DNA of 64,000 bases from Litoreibacter halocynthiae (GCF_004365635.1 NZ_SOBH01000002.1:310001-374000); one strand, 5' to 3'. Numbered from the stretch's first letter, positions 17,710-27,218 are shown. The notes: generated from the letters alone by a model not told the origin. Translations and numbers: made by a program.

Positions 17710-20608
17710 GGGCTTTGCTCCCTTCGGGGTCGAGGAACACGGGGTGGCAAATCTCCACCTGCGTGGTGACATGGCGCAGGTGGTCGACCAGTTTTAACTG
17801 TTCGCCATATCGTTCGCGCCCGTTCTTAAGGAAGCCCAGACCTATCATCCCCAGCTCTGGCGAGAAGCCCACCGAGGTCGTGTAGCCCTGCTGGTTCTCG
17901 CGGATAGGCTCGGCCTCTGGATCGAAGAAAAACGCGCCTGCGTTTAGCTCTTTCACCGCACCGACTGGTTTTAGACCAACCAACTCCTCGCGGCCCTCTA
18001 ACAAGCCTGGGCGCATGGCGGCGGTTTTGCCGATGAAATCCTTCTTCTTCGACATCATCATGCCCATGCCAACATCACCTGCCGTCACGCGACCGTGGAT
18101 ATCGGAATGGGTCAGGAAGCCTTTCTCGATGCGCATCACATTGAGCGCTTCCATCCCGTAAGCCCCGCCACCCATCGCTTCAGCTTTGGCCAGCAAGCCT
18201 TTGAAAAGGCTCTCACCAAAGCGGGCAGGAACGGCCAACTCATAGGCGTGCTCGCCCGAGAACGAGATGCGGAACAGGCGGGCTTTGACGCCACCGATGG
18301 CGACATCGCCGCAGCCCATGAATGGTAGGTCAGGTGCCGCGTCCAGCACTTGCGATAGCAGATCACGCGACTTGGGACCGGCGACGGCAAACTGCGCCCA
18401 TGCTTCCGTCACCGAGATGAACTGCACGTCAAGATCGGGGCGTAAGCATTGGGAAACAAAGTCCAAATGCCGCATCACCTGCCCAGCGGCGGCGGTGGTC
18501 GTGGTCATCACGTAGTGGTTTTCGGCGATACAGGCGGTGGTGCCGTCGTCCATCACATGGCCGTCCTCGCGCAGCATGATTCCGTAGCGGACCCTGCCGG
18601 GTTTGAGGGTGGAAAACGTGTTTATATAAAGAAAATCGAGGAATTTTCCTGCATCCGGCCCCTGAATGTCGATTTTACCCAGGGTGGACACATCGGCAAT
18701 CCCCACCGCCGAGCGCACCATATTGACCTCGCGATCACAGGACTGACGCCAGTGAGTCTCCCCGTCTTTGGGGAAGTAGCTGGGCCGATACCACAGTCCC
18801 GCTTCGATCATTGGGGCATTGATTTTACGGGATAATTCGTCGCTGGTGGTGAAGCGTTGGGGGGCGAAGCCGTGGCCTTGGGAGTAGGCACCCATCGCGG
18901 CGATGGCGACGGGTGTGTAAGGCGGGCGGAAGGTGGTCGTGCCGGTTTCGGGGATACCACGTCCGGTTGCATCAGCAAGCACCGCCAACGCGTTGACGTT
19001 GCTGTTTTTTCCTTGATCCGGCGCCATGCCTTGCGTGGTGTAGCGCTTCATATGCTCGACGGATTTGAAGTTCTCTTGCGCGGCGAGTTTCACATCCTTG
19101 ACGGTCACATCGTTCTGGAAATCGAGCCATGCGCGGCCCTTTCCGGGGACCATCCAGAGCGGTCGGATTTGCGTCGGCGAAGCGTCGGCTTTCGGTATGG
19201 CAGGTGCGCGGCCTTCCAGACCCAAAGACTTTAACACTTCCTTAGCGCGGAACACGCCGGATTTCAGGCATCCATGGGTGGAGAAGGTGCCGCCAGCCGC
19301 CCCTGCGACCTCCATTCCCGGCACCATGTTTGGTACTGGGATGAACGCGGCGATTTGCTCGTTCCATTGCGGGCGGCCATTCATATGGCAAGGCAAATGT
19401 ACCGTCGGATTGTAGCCGCCGGAGACGCCCAGACAATCGGCCATGATATCGCCAGCGCCGGAGATCGTGACCCCCTCGACCCGCTTGCGACCTTTGACAT
19501 TTGTGACATGCGCACCTTTGTAGATCGGGAAATCGCCAGTGATTTCGGCATCCGCGCGGCTGTCGACATAGGCCACGATATGCACGCCTGCTGCGGCCAG
19601 ATCCTGCGCGGTGCGGAAGGCATCATCGTTGTTGCCGAACAGCGCCACGCGCTTACCTGCGGCGACGCCGTAGCGGTTGAGATAGCCGCGCACGGCGCTC
19701 GCCATCATCACGCCCGGGCGGTCGTTGTTCTGGAACGCAATCGGGCGCTCCATCGCACCTGCCGCGTAGACACAGCCTTTGGCGGCGATGCGCCAGAAGG
19801 TCTCCAACGGGGCGTCGCCTGCGTCTTGGACGTGATGCGACACGCGTTCTACCGCGCCGTAGGTGCCGCCGTCATAGGCCCCCGTCACGGTGGTGCGCTT
19901 CATGAGGCGGACGTTGTCCATCCCGCGCAGCTTGTCGATCTGTTCCGCTGCCCAGATATGGCCGGGCTTGTCGCCGACCTCGTAGGTCTCAGAATTGAGG
20001 CGACCGCCGAAGATGAAATCCTCCTCGGCCAGAATGACCTGCGCGCCAGCCTTAGCTGCCGTCATCGCCGCCATGATACCAGCGGGGCCGGAGCCGATCA
20101 CCAGCACATCGCAGAACGCGAAGGCCTTGTCGTAGCGGTCGGAATTGTTCTGCATCGAAAGCCGACCAAGCCCTGCGGCACGGCGGATGATCGGCTCGTA
20201 GACCTTTTCCCAGAAGGCTTTGGGCCACATGAAGGTCTTGTAATAGAAGCCCGCGCTAAGGAACGGCGACACGAGATCGTTCAATTCCAGCACGTCCCAT
20301 TCCAAGCTGCCCCAGTGGTTTTGCGAGCGAATATCGAGGCCGTTTACGAGTTCTTGACCTGTCAGCCGTAGGTTCGGGGTGATCTGATGGCCTTGGTGCA
20401 GCTCGACCAAGCCGTTCGGATCCTGGGTCCCGTCGGACATGAGGCCACGTGGGCGGTGGTATTTGAAGGAACGCCCCACAAGGTGGACGTTATTTGCAAG
20501 GAGCGTTGAGGCGAGCGTGTCGCCTTTGAATCCAGAATAGGAGTTGCCGTCGAAAGTGAAACTATGCCGCTCGGAGCGGTCGATCAGGCCTGTGTTGTCC
20601 AGCCTCAT
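17702..20608 (-). CDS. soxA: sarcosine oxidase alpha subunit
   Basis: The 968-aa large subunit of heterotetrameric sarcosine oxidase. With SoxB it oxidises sarcosine to glycine and passes the methyl group as formaldehyde or 5,10-methylene-THF, while FMN-bound electrons reduce oxygen to peroxide. The N-terminal SoxA-N ferredoxin-like segment contains FKGDTLASTLLANN. The dinucleotide site VLVIGSGPAGIMAA lies near residue 170. The C-terminal folate-binding aminomethyltransferase-like domain (about 590-960) contains VSTLGKIDIQGPDA and EHAYELAVPA. The start overlaps the soxD stop by 4 nt. Confidence 0.96.
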   Translation of the reverse strand: MRLDNTGLIDRSERHSFTFDGNSYSGFKGDTLASTLLANNVHLVGRSFKYHRPRGLMSDGTQDPNGLVELHQGHQITPNLRLTGQELVNGLDIRSQNHWGSLEWDVLELNDLVSPFLSAGFYYKTFMWPKAFWEKVYEPIIRRAAGLGRLSMQNNSDRYDKAFAFCDVLVIGSGPAGIMAAMTAAKAGAQVILAEEDFIFGGRLNSETYEVGDKPGHIWAAEQIDKLRGMDNVRLMKRTTVTGAYDGGTYGAVERVSHHVQDAGDAPLETFWRIAAKGCVYAAGAMERPIAFQNNDRPGVMMASAVRGYLNRYGVAAGKRVALFGNNDDAFRTAQDLAAAGVHIVAYVDSRADAEITGDFPIYKGAHVTNVKGRKRVEGVTISGAGDIMADCLGVSGGYNPTVHLPCHMNGRPQWNEQIAAFIPVPNMVPGMEVAGAAGGTFSTHGCLKSGVFRAKEVLKSLGLEGRAPAIPKADASPTQIRPLWMVPGKGRAWLDFQNDVTVKDVKLAAQENFKSVEHMKRYTTQGMAPDQGKNSNVNALAVLADATGRGIPETGTTTFRPPYTPVAIAAMGAYSQGHGFAPQRFTTSDELSRKINAPMIEAGLWYRPSYFPKDGETHWRQSCDREVNMVRSAVGIADVSTLGKIDIQGPDAGKFLDFLYINTFSTLKPGRVRYGIMLREDGHVMDDGTTACIAENHYVMTTTTAAAGQVMRHLDFVSQCLRPDLDVQFISVTEAWAQFAVAGPKSRDLLSQVLDAAPDLPFMGCGDVAIGGVKARLFRISFSGEHAYELAVPARFGESLFKGLLAKAEAMGGGAYGMEALNVMRIEKGFLTHSDIHGRVTAGDVGMGMMMSKKKDFIGKTAAMRPGLLEGREELVGLKPVGAVKELNAGAFFFDPEAEPIRENQQGYTTSVGFSPELGMIGLGFLKNGRERYGEQLKLVDHLRHVTTQVEICHPVFLDPEGSKARD

Positions 20609-20865
20609 TTCGCCACCTCTGATGCCAGTTCAACGCCCAAGATTTCATGCGTGGACACGTTGCGCTCCACCACCAACCAGCTGGAGCAGCCCGCCTCGTG
20701 GTGCCAAAGGTCTTTCGTTACGCCAGCGGGGTTTTCACGGATGTGGAGATATTTGTGGATCGCGTCCAGATCGCCTTCGGCAGGACGATTAAGGTAATCG
20801 GAGGCACCGAGGTAATAGAACTCGCGCCGGTCACGGTCACCGCAGATGGGGCAGTTGATACGCAT
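20605..20865 (-). CDS. soxD: sarcosine oxidase delta subunit
   Basis: An 86-aa zinc-binding subunit of heterotetrameric sarcosine oxidase. Zinc ligands appear as Cys5, Cys8, His56 (or His55) and Cys60 in CPICGD and HHEAGC. It sits between soxB (9-nt gap) and soxA (ATGA overlap). The family length and order B-D-A-G are standard. Confidence 0.95.
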   Translation of the reverse strand: MRINCPICGDRDRREFYYLGASDYLNRPAEGDLDAIHKYLHIRENPAGVTKDLWHHEAGCSSWLVVERNVSTHEILGVELASEVAK

Positions 20866-20874
20866 GTTTCGTCC

Positions 20875-22128
20875 TCAGTGCAGGTTGTGTTGAGAGCCGG
20901 TGCCCTCTTCGTCCATCAGGCCGTGGCCTGTGCGGAAACGGTCGAATGTATGCTTCTTGGCAACCTCGTGCGGTTTGTCCTCGGCCATCAGATGCGCCAT
21001 GCACCAGCCGGACGCAGGGACAGCTTTGAAGCCACCGTAGCACCAGCCGCAATCCATGTAGAGGCCGTCGACCTTCGTGCGGTCGATGATGAACGAGCCA
21101 TCGGGGGTCATGTCCATGATCCCACCCCAAGAGCGCAGCACTTTGGCCTTGCCGAGGGCGGGGACAAGCGCCATTCCGGCCTCCATCACATGCTCCATCA
21201 TCGGCAGGTTGCCCCGTTGGGCGTAGCTTGCGTAGAAATCCAGATCGCCGCCGAAGACCAAGCCGCCCTTGTCGGACTGGCTGAGGTAGAAGTGGCCCAT
21301 GCCGAAGCTGACGACGTGATCGACAGTGGGTTTGAGGCCTTCGGAGACGAAGGCTTGCAGGATGTGGGATTCGATGGGCACTTCCAGCCCCGCCATGGCA
21401 GCGACTTGGGAGGAGCGGCCGGCGACAACGATGCCGACGCGCTTGGCGCGGATTGCTCCGCGCGAGGTTTGGACGCCTCGGACCACGCCGTCTTTCACGT
21501 CGATGCCGGTGACCTCGCATTGCTGGATCAGGTCAACACCAAGCTGGTCAGCGCCGCGGGCATAACCCCATGCGACCGCGTCATGGCGCGCGGTGCCGCC
21601 GCGCGGATGGTAGAGGCCGCCATAGACGGGGAAGCGGTGGCTCTCGAAATCGAGGTATGGCAGGTGTTTGCGCACGCCGTCGCGGTCGAGCAGGATCGCG
21701 TCGTCGCCCTGGTTGCACATCATGTTGCCGCGCCGCGCGAAGGCGTCGCGCTGGCCGTCGGAGTGGAACAGGTTAATGAGGCCACGTCCCGAGTGCATGG
21801 TGTTGTAGTTCAGGTCTTGCTCCATGCTTTCCCACAGCTTGAGGGAGTGGGAGTAGAATTCGGAATTGCCCGGCATGAAATAGTTGGCGCGCACGATGGT
21901 GGTGTTGCGGCCGATGTTGCCGCCGCCGATATAGCCGCGCTCCAGCACGGCGATGTTTTTGATGCCGTGGTTCTTGGCCAGATAGTAGGCCGTGGACAGA
22001 CCATGGCCGCCGCCGCCGATGATGATCACATCGTATTCGGATTTCGGTTCAGGGTCGCGCCAGACGGGTCGCCAGCCCTTGTTTCCGGTCAGCCCCTCTT
22101 TGAGGATTTGGAAGGCGTTGTAGCCCAT
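20875..22128 (-). CDS. soxB: sarcosine oxidase beta subunit
   Basis: The 417-aa FAD-dependent amine-oxidising subunit, where sarcosine is dehydrogenated. The N-terminal Rossmann motif DVIIIGGGGHGLSTAYYLA begins near residue 29. HPRGGTARHDAVAWGYA and GGTPD-like segments (DMTPDGSFIID) complete the DAO fold. It is first gene of soxBDAG. Its ribosome-binding site GGGAGAG directly abuts a 17-bp palindrome, and a terminator of the upstream tad-like gene lies only about 40 nt before the start. Confidence 0.96.
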   Translation of the reverse strand: MGYNAFQILKEGLTGNKGWRPVWRDPEPKSEYDVIIIGGGGHGLSTAYYLAKNHGIKNIAVLERGYIGGGNIGRNTTIVRANYFMPGNSEFYSHSLKLWESMEQDLNYNTMHSGRGLINLFHSDGQRDAFARRGNMMCNQGDDAILLDRDGVRKHLPYLDFESHRFPVYGGLYHPRGGTARHDAVAWGYARGADQLGVDLIQQCEVTGIDVKDGVVRGVQTSRGAIRAKRVGIVVAGRSSQVAAMAGLEVPIESHILQAFVSEGLKPTVDHVVSFGMGHFYLSQSDKGGLVFGGDLDFYASYAQRGNLPMMEHVMEAGMALVPALGKAKVLRSWGGIMDMTPDGSFIIDRTKVDGLYMDCGWCYGGFKAVPASGWCMAHLMAEDKPHEVAKKHTFDRFRTGHGLMDEEGTGSQHNLH

Positions 22129-22136
22129 GCGTCTCT

Positions 22137-22153
22137 CCCGTGATCATCACGGG
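22137..22153 (-). promoter_or_regulatory. palindrome overlapping the soxB ribosome-binding site
   Basis: CCCGTGATCATCACGGG has 7-bp arms and a 3-nt spacer. On the soxB mRNA its 3' arm supplies the first G residues of the Shine-Dalgarno sequence, so it could be an operator or an RNA hairpin that masks the ribosome-binding site. Confidence 0.4.
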
Positions 22154-22169
22154 TAGCAAAACAGCAAAA

Positions 22170-22194
22170 CGGGCAGAACGAAAGGCCCTGCCCG
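22170..22194 (-). terminator. intrinsic terminator after the TadE-like gene
   Basis: CGGGCAG and CTGCCCG arms enclose an 11-nt loop, followed on the minus strand by TTTTGCTGTTTTG. It lies 40 nt after the stop codon at 22235 and directly upstream of soxB. Confidence 0.72.
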
Positions 22195-22234
22195 ACATTG
22201 ATTTGTTTTGCAGCGACGAAAACGCCGTATGCAC

Positions 22235-22816
22235 CTAGCAGCTTGGCACGTCGGTGCCGTTATCCCATGACAGGCAGGACGCGAAGCGCGGGGATGTAAC
22301 CACGAAGTTTTCGAACACGCGGTGATCCCAGCCTACGTTGAAGGCGGGGTTATAGTCGGTGAAGGTTTCCACCAGAATCACCGTCTCGCCGACCGCCATC
22401 ATAGGAATGCGGTTCTTGAACGAATGCGCTTTCACCTTTGCGTTCGTCTGCTCCGACAGCGCGGATTTGCTGGAATGCGACCACAAAACGCGGTGCTTGG
22501 AGCCGCTCCATGTCAGGCTGGTAACCCGCATCGCAGAGCTGCCGGTGGTGTAGGCCAGCCGGTCGTAAAGCTGCTGCAAGTTGGTGATGTATTCTTCGGT
22601 GACGCCTTCGGTCCGACGCGACAGAATATCGCCGATCGTGTAGGTCGCCTTCAACGCCATGTTGCGGTTCTTGAAGCCGTCAAAGAACACGAAGCTCCCG
22701 ACAAACCAAGCCAGCAGCAAGGGCAGGATCATAACGGCCTCGACCGTCGCGGAGGCCTGCGTGTCACGAACAAAGCGCGCAAAGGGGGCTACAGCCCGAG
22801 AAATTAAACGCTTCAT
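22235..22816 (-). CDS. TadE-like pilus assembly/surface protein
   Basis: A 193-aa protein of TadE/TadF type. The short basic N-terminus and ASATVEAVMILPLLL lead into one transmembrane segment (about residues 23-45), the pseudopilin-like TadE signature. The rest is predicted periplasmic. It overlaps the upstream TadE-like gene in ATGA, so TadG-like, TadE-like and this gene form one operon. No TadA/B/C, CpaB/C or pilin gene is in the window. Confidence 0.8.
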   Translation of the reverse strand: MKRLISRAVAPFARFVRDTQASATVEAVMILPLLLAWFVGSFVFFDGFKNRNMALKATYTIGDILSRRTEGVTEEYITNLQQLYDRLAYTTGSSAMRVTSLTWSGSKHRVLWSHSSKSALSEQTNAKVKAHSFKNRIPMMAVGETVILVETFTDYNPAFNVGWDHRVFENFVVTSPRFASCLSWDNGTDVPSC

Positions 22817-23400
22817 GATCCGCTCCCGACCCAGTTGTTGGGTTCAACCGCAAAGGCAGACATTGCGATCATGTTCAAGCGATCAGGCGTCGAGTTCCGT
22901 GTCAGGAACGCACCCAGACCCGCCACTTCGAAGAACGGCTTTATCGACATACAGGCACGCACGAAAACCACTTCGTTACTTTTCGTCGGACTGTCGAATT
23001 GCGTCACCGGGATCACGTCATTTCCGTAGTCGCGGCACTGCGCGCCTTCGGCAGGGAACGTCCAGCTGGCACCGGATACATCGGACAGACGCACCAGCTC
23101 GATCGTCAAGTCATCCATGCAGTGGTTGGCCAGGATCACCGTTTGCGAACACAACAACTGCTTCACCTGATCTTTGGTAAAGGCCCGGTTCTCGGACAGA
23201 CGCATTTCGCGAACTGAAACGTCCAAAGCGCGGTCAAACATCATGTAGCGTGTCATGAGCAACCCGAGTTCAAAGACAACCATGAACAGCAGGAAGAATG
23301 CGGGGAACAGGATCGCGAACTCGATCGTAGCGTTGCCGTCCTCGCGCCCCAAAAGTCGACGCCATGTCCGGACGAGCCGGGAAGGCTTTCTATAGGTCAT
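22813..23400 (-). CDS. TadE-like pilus assembly protein
   Basis: A 195-aa protein. DGNATIEFAILFPAFFLLFMV (residues about 21-41) is the classic TadE N-terminal motif: an acidic/TIEFA start to the single hydrophobic helix. The remainder is probably periplasmic and contains four or five cysteines. It overlaps both neighbours by 4 nt, giving a tightly coupled operon. Confidence 0.86.
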   Translation of the reverse strand: MTYRKPSRLVRTWRRLLGREDGNATIEFAILFPAFFLLFMVVFELGLLMTRYMMFDRALDVSVREMRLSENRAFTKDQVKQLLCSQTVILANHCMDDLTIELVRLSDVSGASWTFPAEGAQCRDYGNDVIPVTQFDSPTKSNEVVFVRACMSIKPFFEVAGLGAFLTRNSTPDRLNMIAMSAFAVEPNNWVGSGS

Positions 23401-24896
23401 TGGATGAGCCTCAACTGGTTAATTGTACGCGCGATGGCACCAAACGCGTCACTGATTTCAACACCTTCCACAGCGAAGAAGTGGCTGTCGGAGGTTGCGC
23501 AATTGTTCATCACACCTTTGGAATAAGGGTTGTCGTTGATTTCGAAACCGATGGTGAAGATCACGATCCCGGCGTTACGCGATGCCTGACAGACAGCGGC
23601 CAGCCGGTCATCTGCGATACCCGAATAATACTTCTTGTAGTAATAGTCGCCACGGCTGTTCCGGTAGACGTAGTTATACAGGTAGTACCACAAGGTGTAC
23701 TTGGCCCAGTGCTTATACTCGGACGTCGAGTTGTAGGCCCAGTCGCGGATACGATACTGGTCAACATTCATCCCGTCGGTCATCAGCACGATAACCTTAA
23801 CGGTTTCAGACGCTGGCCCCGTATCGTTCGCATCGGTCATATAGTCCGCCGGACGGCCTTCGAACACCGGATCCACGTCACCCGCCGCGATCATCGAGCT
23901 TACGATTGGACGCATGCTCGGGTCGAGCAGGGCAGCGCCCCACTTCATCGCGTAGTGGATACCTGTCGCCGTGCGTGGACGGTAGGAGTCGATGACATTC
24001 TTCAACGACGCGTTGTTGTTCTGGAAGGCCTTGATCTCCTCGGTTTCTTTATCCGAGCACCAAGGGTCCTGAATTTTGTAATTATAGCTGGAGCCGTAGT
24101 AACTGCTTGAATACTCATAGTGCTGCGCCTGCTCGTACTGCTTGGTAAAGCTGAGAGCGACCGAGTTGAAGTCACTTGCATCAAACTCTACACAGTAGGA
24201 ATAATCGTGCTTCTGGTCGACGTTGAGCGCATTGAACAAAGTCTCGCCCGCATTGGTCTGACCTGTGTAAGGAATGACCGAAATCGACACCAGATCTTTG
24301 GTATCCGGCGTGATCAGCGTATCAACGAACTCATCCGCCGCGCGCTGCATGTTTTCGATCTTGTCGTTGTCATCCATCGAGCCCGAAATATCGAGCACCA
24401 GTGAAATCTCGACATTGTTGATCCGCTCCTCGGCGGCACCACCGGCGGGTGCGTCGATGCTTTCAATGCCCACCATGTTGAGGAACATGCTGTTAACTGT
24501 ACTGGTGGCATTTGCTGTAACCGTCCGGTAGTTCAGCCCTTCCTGAACGTCCACATCCAGATTGTAGTTGTTCAACCCGGATTTCGCGAAATAATCTTCG
24601 ACCACTTCCTGCGGGTCGTTGGTTTGGTCCAAATCGGCCGCTGCAAGAACTGCGCGGTCCAATGTAGCTTGCAGACGTGTCCGCATGTTTTCATGGCGCA
24701 TGAAGTCGATGGCCATACCCGTGGCGATCAACGTCATCATGAAAATGGTCAATCCGAAAATGATCATCGTGCCATTTTCTTCCCGCGCAAATCCGCGTGT
24801 CCGGCCCGCAAGCCGCTGCTTTATCTGGTCGAGCAGCCCAGTTTTCTGGCCTGCACACACAGAGGCGTTTTCACTCTCTTTACGCATGTCACTCAT
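23397..24896 (-). CDS. TadG-like protein with von Willebrand factor A domain
   Basis: A 499-aa membrane-anchored protein. A basic N-terminus is followed by REENGTMIIFGLTIFMM and a transmembrane helix (about residues 38-62, TadE/G type). A VWA domain follows, with the metal-ion site DISGSMDDND near 185 and VIVLMTDGMN near 370. The central part is unusually rich in Tyr (YEYSSSYYGSSYNY, LWYYLYNYVY). ATG at 24896 has AAGGAAGGG upstream. TadG proteins take part in Flp-pilus or tight-adherence assembly. Confidence 0.85.
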   Translation of the reverse strand: MSDMRKESENASVCAGQKTGLLDQIKQRLAGRTRGFAREENGTMIIFGLTIFMMTLIATGMAIDFMRHENMRTRLQATLDRAVLAAADLDQTNDPQEVVEDYFAKSGLNNYNLDVDVQEGLNYRTVTANATSTVNSMFLNMVGIESIDAPAGGAAEERINNVEISLVLDISGSMDDNDKIENMQRAADEFVDTLITPDTKDLVSISVIPYTGQTNAGETLFNALNVDQKHDYSYCVEFDASDFNSVALSFTKQYEQAQHYEYSSSYYGSSYNYKIQDPWCSDKETEEIKAFQNNNASLKNVIDSYRPRTATGIHYAMKWGAALLDPSMRPIVSSMIAAGDVDPVFEGRPADYMTDANDTGPASETVKVIVLMTDGMNVDQYRIRDWAYNSTSEYKHWAKYTLWYYLYNYVYRNSRGDYYYKKYYSGIADDRLAAVCQASRNAGIVIFTIGFEINDNPYSKGVMNNCATSDSHFFAVEGVEISDAFGAIARTINQLRLIQ

Positions 24897-25223
24897 GACT
24901 GCCCTTCCTTGGTGCCAGCACGCACCGATGTCCCCGGACGCAATTCGTCCATGGGCCAATAAGCCTGATCACTGTGGCTACAATTTGACGAAATCAGGCA
25001 TAAATGCGGCGGTTAACAGGTATTTTCAGCAACTTTTCAGTGGTTTAGCGGTCATTGTTCCCGCCACCGCATCAATGAGCAGACTTATCCACGGAATCAG
25101 TCCGACTCCCCATTTTAGTTTTATTAACCACTTACTTTACGAAAGAAGCCCTACTAGGCTGAGTTCTAATGTCGCACAAAATTTAAGCGATTTATTAACA
25201 CCTGCCGTGACAGGAGAGACGCC

Positions 25224-26654
25224 ATGAGCACACCTAACGAACCCTCCTTCCGTGAATCCGTCGAATTGATGTTCAACCGGGCCGTGGCCCTGATGGACCT
25301 GAAACCGGGGTTGGAAAACAAAATCAGAGTCTGCAACGCCACCTACACCGTTCGTTTCGGTGTGCGGCTGCGCGGACATATCCATACCTTCACCGGTTAC
25401 CGCGCAGTCCATTCCGAACATATGGAACCGGTCAAAGGCGGCATCCGCTTCGCCCCCAACGTCCATCAGGACGAAGTGGAAGCACTCGCGGCACTGATGA
25501 CGTTTAAATGCGCCTTGGTGGAAACCCCTTTCGGCGGCTCCAAAGGGGGGCTGTGTATCGACCCGCGCGAATGGGACGAGCATGAGCTGGAACAGATCAC
25601 CCGCCGCTTCGCCTATGAATTGGCAAAGCGCGACCTGATCCACCCCAGTCAAAACGTGCCCGCCCCCGACATGGGCACCGGCGAGCGCGAGATGGCGTGG
25701 ATCGCCGACCAATACGCGCGGATGAACACGACAGACATCAACGCCCGCGCCTGTGTGACGGGCAAACCGCTGAATGCCGGTGGTATCGCGGGGCGTGTCG
25801 AAGCGACGGGCCGAGGAGTGCAATACGCGCTGCAAGAGTTCTTCCGCTATCCCGAGGATATCGCCATCGCGGGTCTTGACGGAACCCTTGAGGGCAAGAA
25901 GATCATCGTTCAGGGTCTCGGGAATGTGGGCTACCACGCCGCGAAATTCCTGTCCGAGGAAGACGGCTCTTTGATTGTCGGCATTATCGAGCGCGATGGC
26001 GCGCTGACCAATGAAAAAGGCCTCAACGTCGAAGCCGTGCGCGCGTGGATCGCGGAGCATGGCGGCGTGAAAGGATGCCCGGAAGGCACTTACGTCGAGG
26101 ATGGGGCCAGCATTCTGGAAGCGCCGTGCGACATCATGATCCCGGCGGCCCTTGAGGGCGTGATCAACCTGTCTAATGCCGAGCGTGTGCAAGCACCGCT
26201 GATCATCGAGGCCGCGAACGGCCCGATTACAGCCGGTGCCGACGAAGTTTTGCGCAAGAAAGGCTGCGTGATTATCCCTGACCTGTATGCCAACGCGGGC
26301 GGTGTGACGGTGTCCTATTTCGAATGGGTCAAGAACCTGAGCCACATCCGTTTTGGCCGGATGGGCAAACGTCAGGAAGAGGCGCAACACCTGCTATTGA
26401 TCAACGAGCTGGAGCGCTTGTCTGCGGATAAGGAACTTGGCTGGGAATTGAGCCCCGACTTCAAGGCGCGCTTCCTGCGTGGCGCGGGCGAGATCGAGCT
26501 GGTTCGCTCCGGTCTCGATGACACCATGCGCACGGCCTATCAGGCGATGCGTGCCGTATGGCACGGGCGTGATGATGTCGAGGATCTGCGGATTGCGGCT
26601 TACCTTGTCGCCATCGACCGTATCGCCAGCAGCTACCGCGCAAAAGGTCTGTAA
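25224..26654 (+). CDS. glutamate dehydrogenase (Glu/Leu/Phe/Val family)
   Basis: Interconverts glutamate and 2-oxoglutarate plus ammonia, linking nitrogen and carbon metabolism. It has 476 aa. The N-terminal catalytic domain has EPVKGGIRFAP near 68 and FGGSKGGLCIDP with the catalytic lysine near residue 107. The NAD(P)-binding domain shows VQGLGNVGYHAAKF near 230. The long C-terminal extension of about 60 residues is usual in alphaproteobacterial members. The site CAGGAGAGACGCC precedes the ATG. NAD versus NADP specificity is not decided. Confidence 0.93.
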   Translation: MSTPNEPSFRESVELMFNRAVALMDLKPGLENKIRVCNATYTVRFGVRLRGHIHTFTGYRAVHSEHMEPVKGGIRFAPNVHQDEVEALAALMTFKCALVETPFGGSKGGLCIDPREWDEHELEQITRRFAYELAKRDLIHPSQNVPAPDMGTGEREMAWIADQYARMNTTDINARACVTGKPLNAGGIAGRVEATGRGVQYALQEFFRYPEDIAIAGLDGTLEGKKIIVQGLGNVGYHAAKFLSEEDGSLIVGIIERDGALTNEKGLNVEAVRAWIAEHGGVKGCPEGTYVEDGASILEAPCDIMIPAALEGVINLSNAERVQAPLIIEAANGPITAGADEVLRKKGCVIIPDLYANAGGVTVSYFEWVKNLSHIRFGRMGKRQEEAQHLLLINELERLSADKELGWELSPDFKARFLRGAGEIELVRSGLDDTMRTAYQAMRAVWHGRDDVEDLRIAAYLVAIDRIASSYRAKGL

Positions 26655-26662
26655 ACGCAATC

Positions 26663-26686
26663 GGCAGGGGGCTTTGGCGCCCTGCC
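26663..26686. terminator. possible intergenic hairpin between convergent genes
   Basis: GGCAGGGGGC and GCGCCCTGCC pair with one mismatch around a TTTG loop. It sits 8 nt after the glutamate dehydrogenase stop. There is no T tract on either side, so it may be a weak or Rho-assisted terminator or an mRNA 3'-end stabiliser. Confidence 0.45.
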
Positions 26687-26696
26687 CGCCGACGCT

Positions 26697-27218
26697 CTAC
26701 CTGATGCCGTCGAGATCGACGATGCCGTCGCGGGTCGCAATCATTGCAGCCAAGGTATCGGCCATCAGCTTGCCCTCTGCGCCAGAGGTCAGACCGCCGA
26801 CACCGACCCGTTTCCCGAACCGCCACCACAAACCCGGAGCCCATTGGCGCGGATAAGGCGTTTTCAAAGTGACCAGAAAACCGTTCGACGGCTTGAAGGC
26901 AAAAAAGCTGCGGTCCACCTTCACCACATCATCCATGCGGAAAATCACGCGCCCGTCGGACAGGCGCAGTTCTTCCTCCGTTAGCTCGATCATATGGCCG
27001 GTGACATCCCACATTTTGTAGCCGCCATAGATCGAGACGACCCCGATCAACACCAGCAAAAAGACCAGATGGAGCCCTTCGGGTGGCTGCGTAATGACAA
27101 GATAAAACAGCAGCGCTCCAAGCCCGTACAATACGGCGGTGCCAAACATGCGACGCGGCGCGGACGGAACCAGCCCTGCAATCACCTCGGATCGTGTGTT
27201 GGTATCGGCATCTGACAT
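26697..27218 (-). CDS. membrane protein of unknown function, 173 aa
   Basis: Two adjacent hydrophobic helices (about residues 25-42 and 49-66) are followed by a cytoplasmic domain with FRMDDVVKVDRSFFAFKPSNG, resembling PH-like (bPH) membrane proteins, though this is only a resemblance. ATG at 27218 is favoured because AGGAAG lies 9 nt upstream. A GTG 9 nt further upstream is possible. It follows the dehydrogenase at 27279-28235 with a 60-nt gap. Confidence 0.7.
   Translation of the reverse strand: MSDADTNTRSEVIAGLVPSAPRRMFGTAVLYGLGALLFYLVITQPPEGLHLVFLLVLIGVVSIYGGYKMWDVTGHMIELTEEELRLSDGRVIFRMDDVVKVDRSFFAFKPSNGFLVTLKTPYPRQWAPGLWWRFGKRVGVGGLTSGAEGKLMADTLAAMIATRDGIVDLDGIR

Noticed and set aside
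25183-25202. TTAA-N8-TTAAC upstream of glutamate dehydrogenase as a CtrA box
   Set aside because: Spacing is 8 and not 7, so it does not fit the consensus. Kept only as half-sites.
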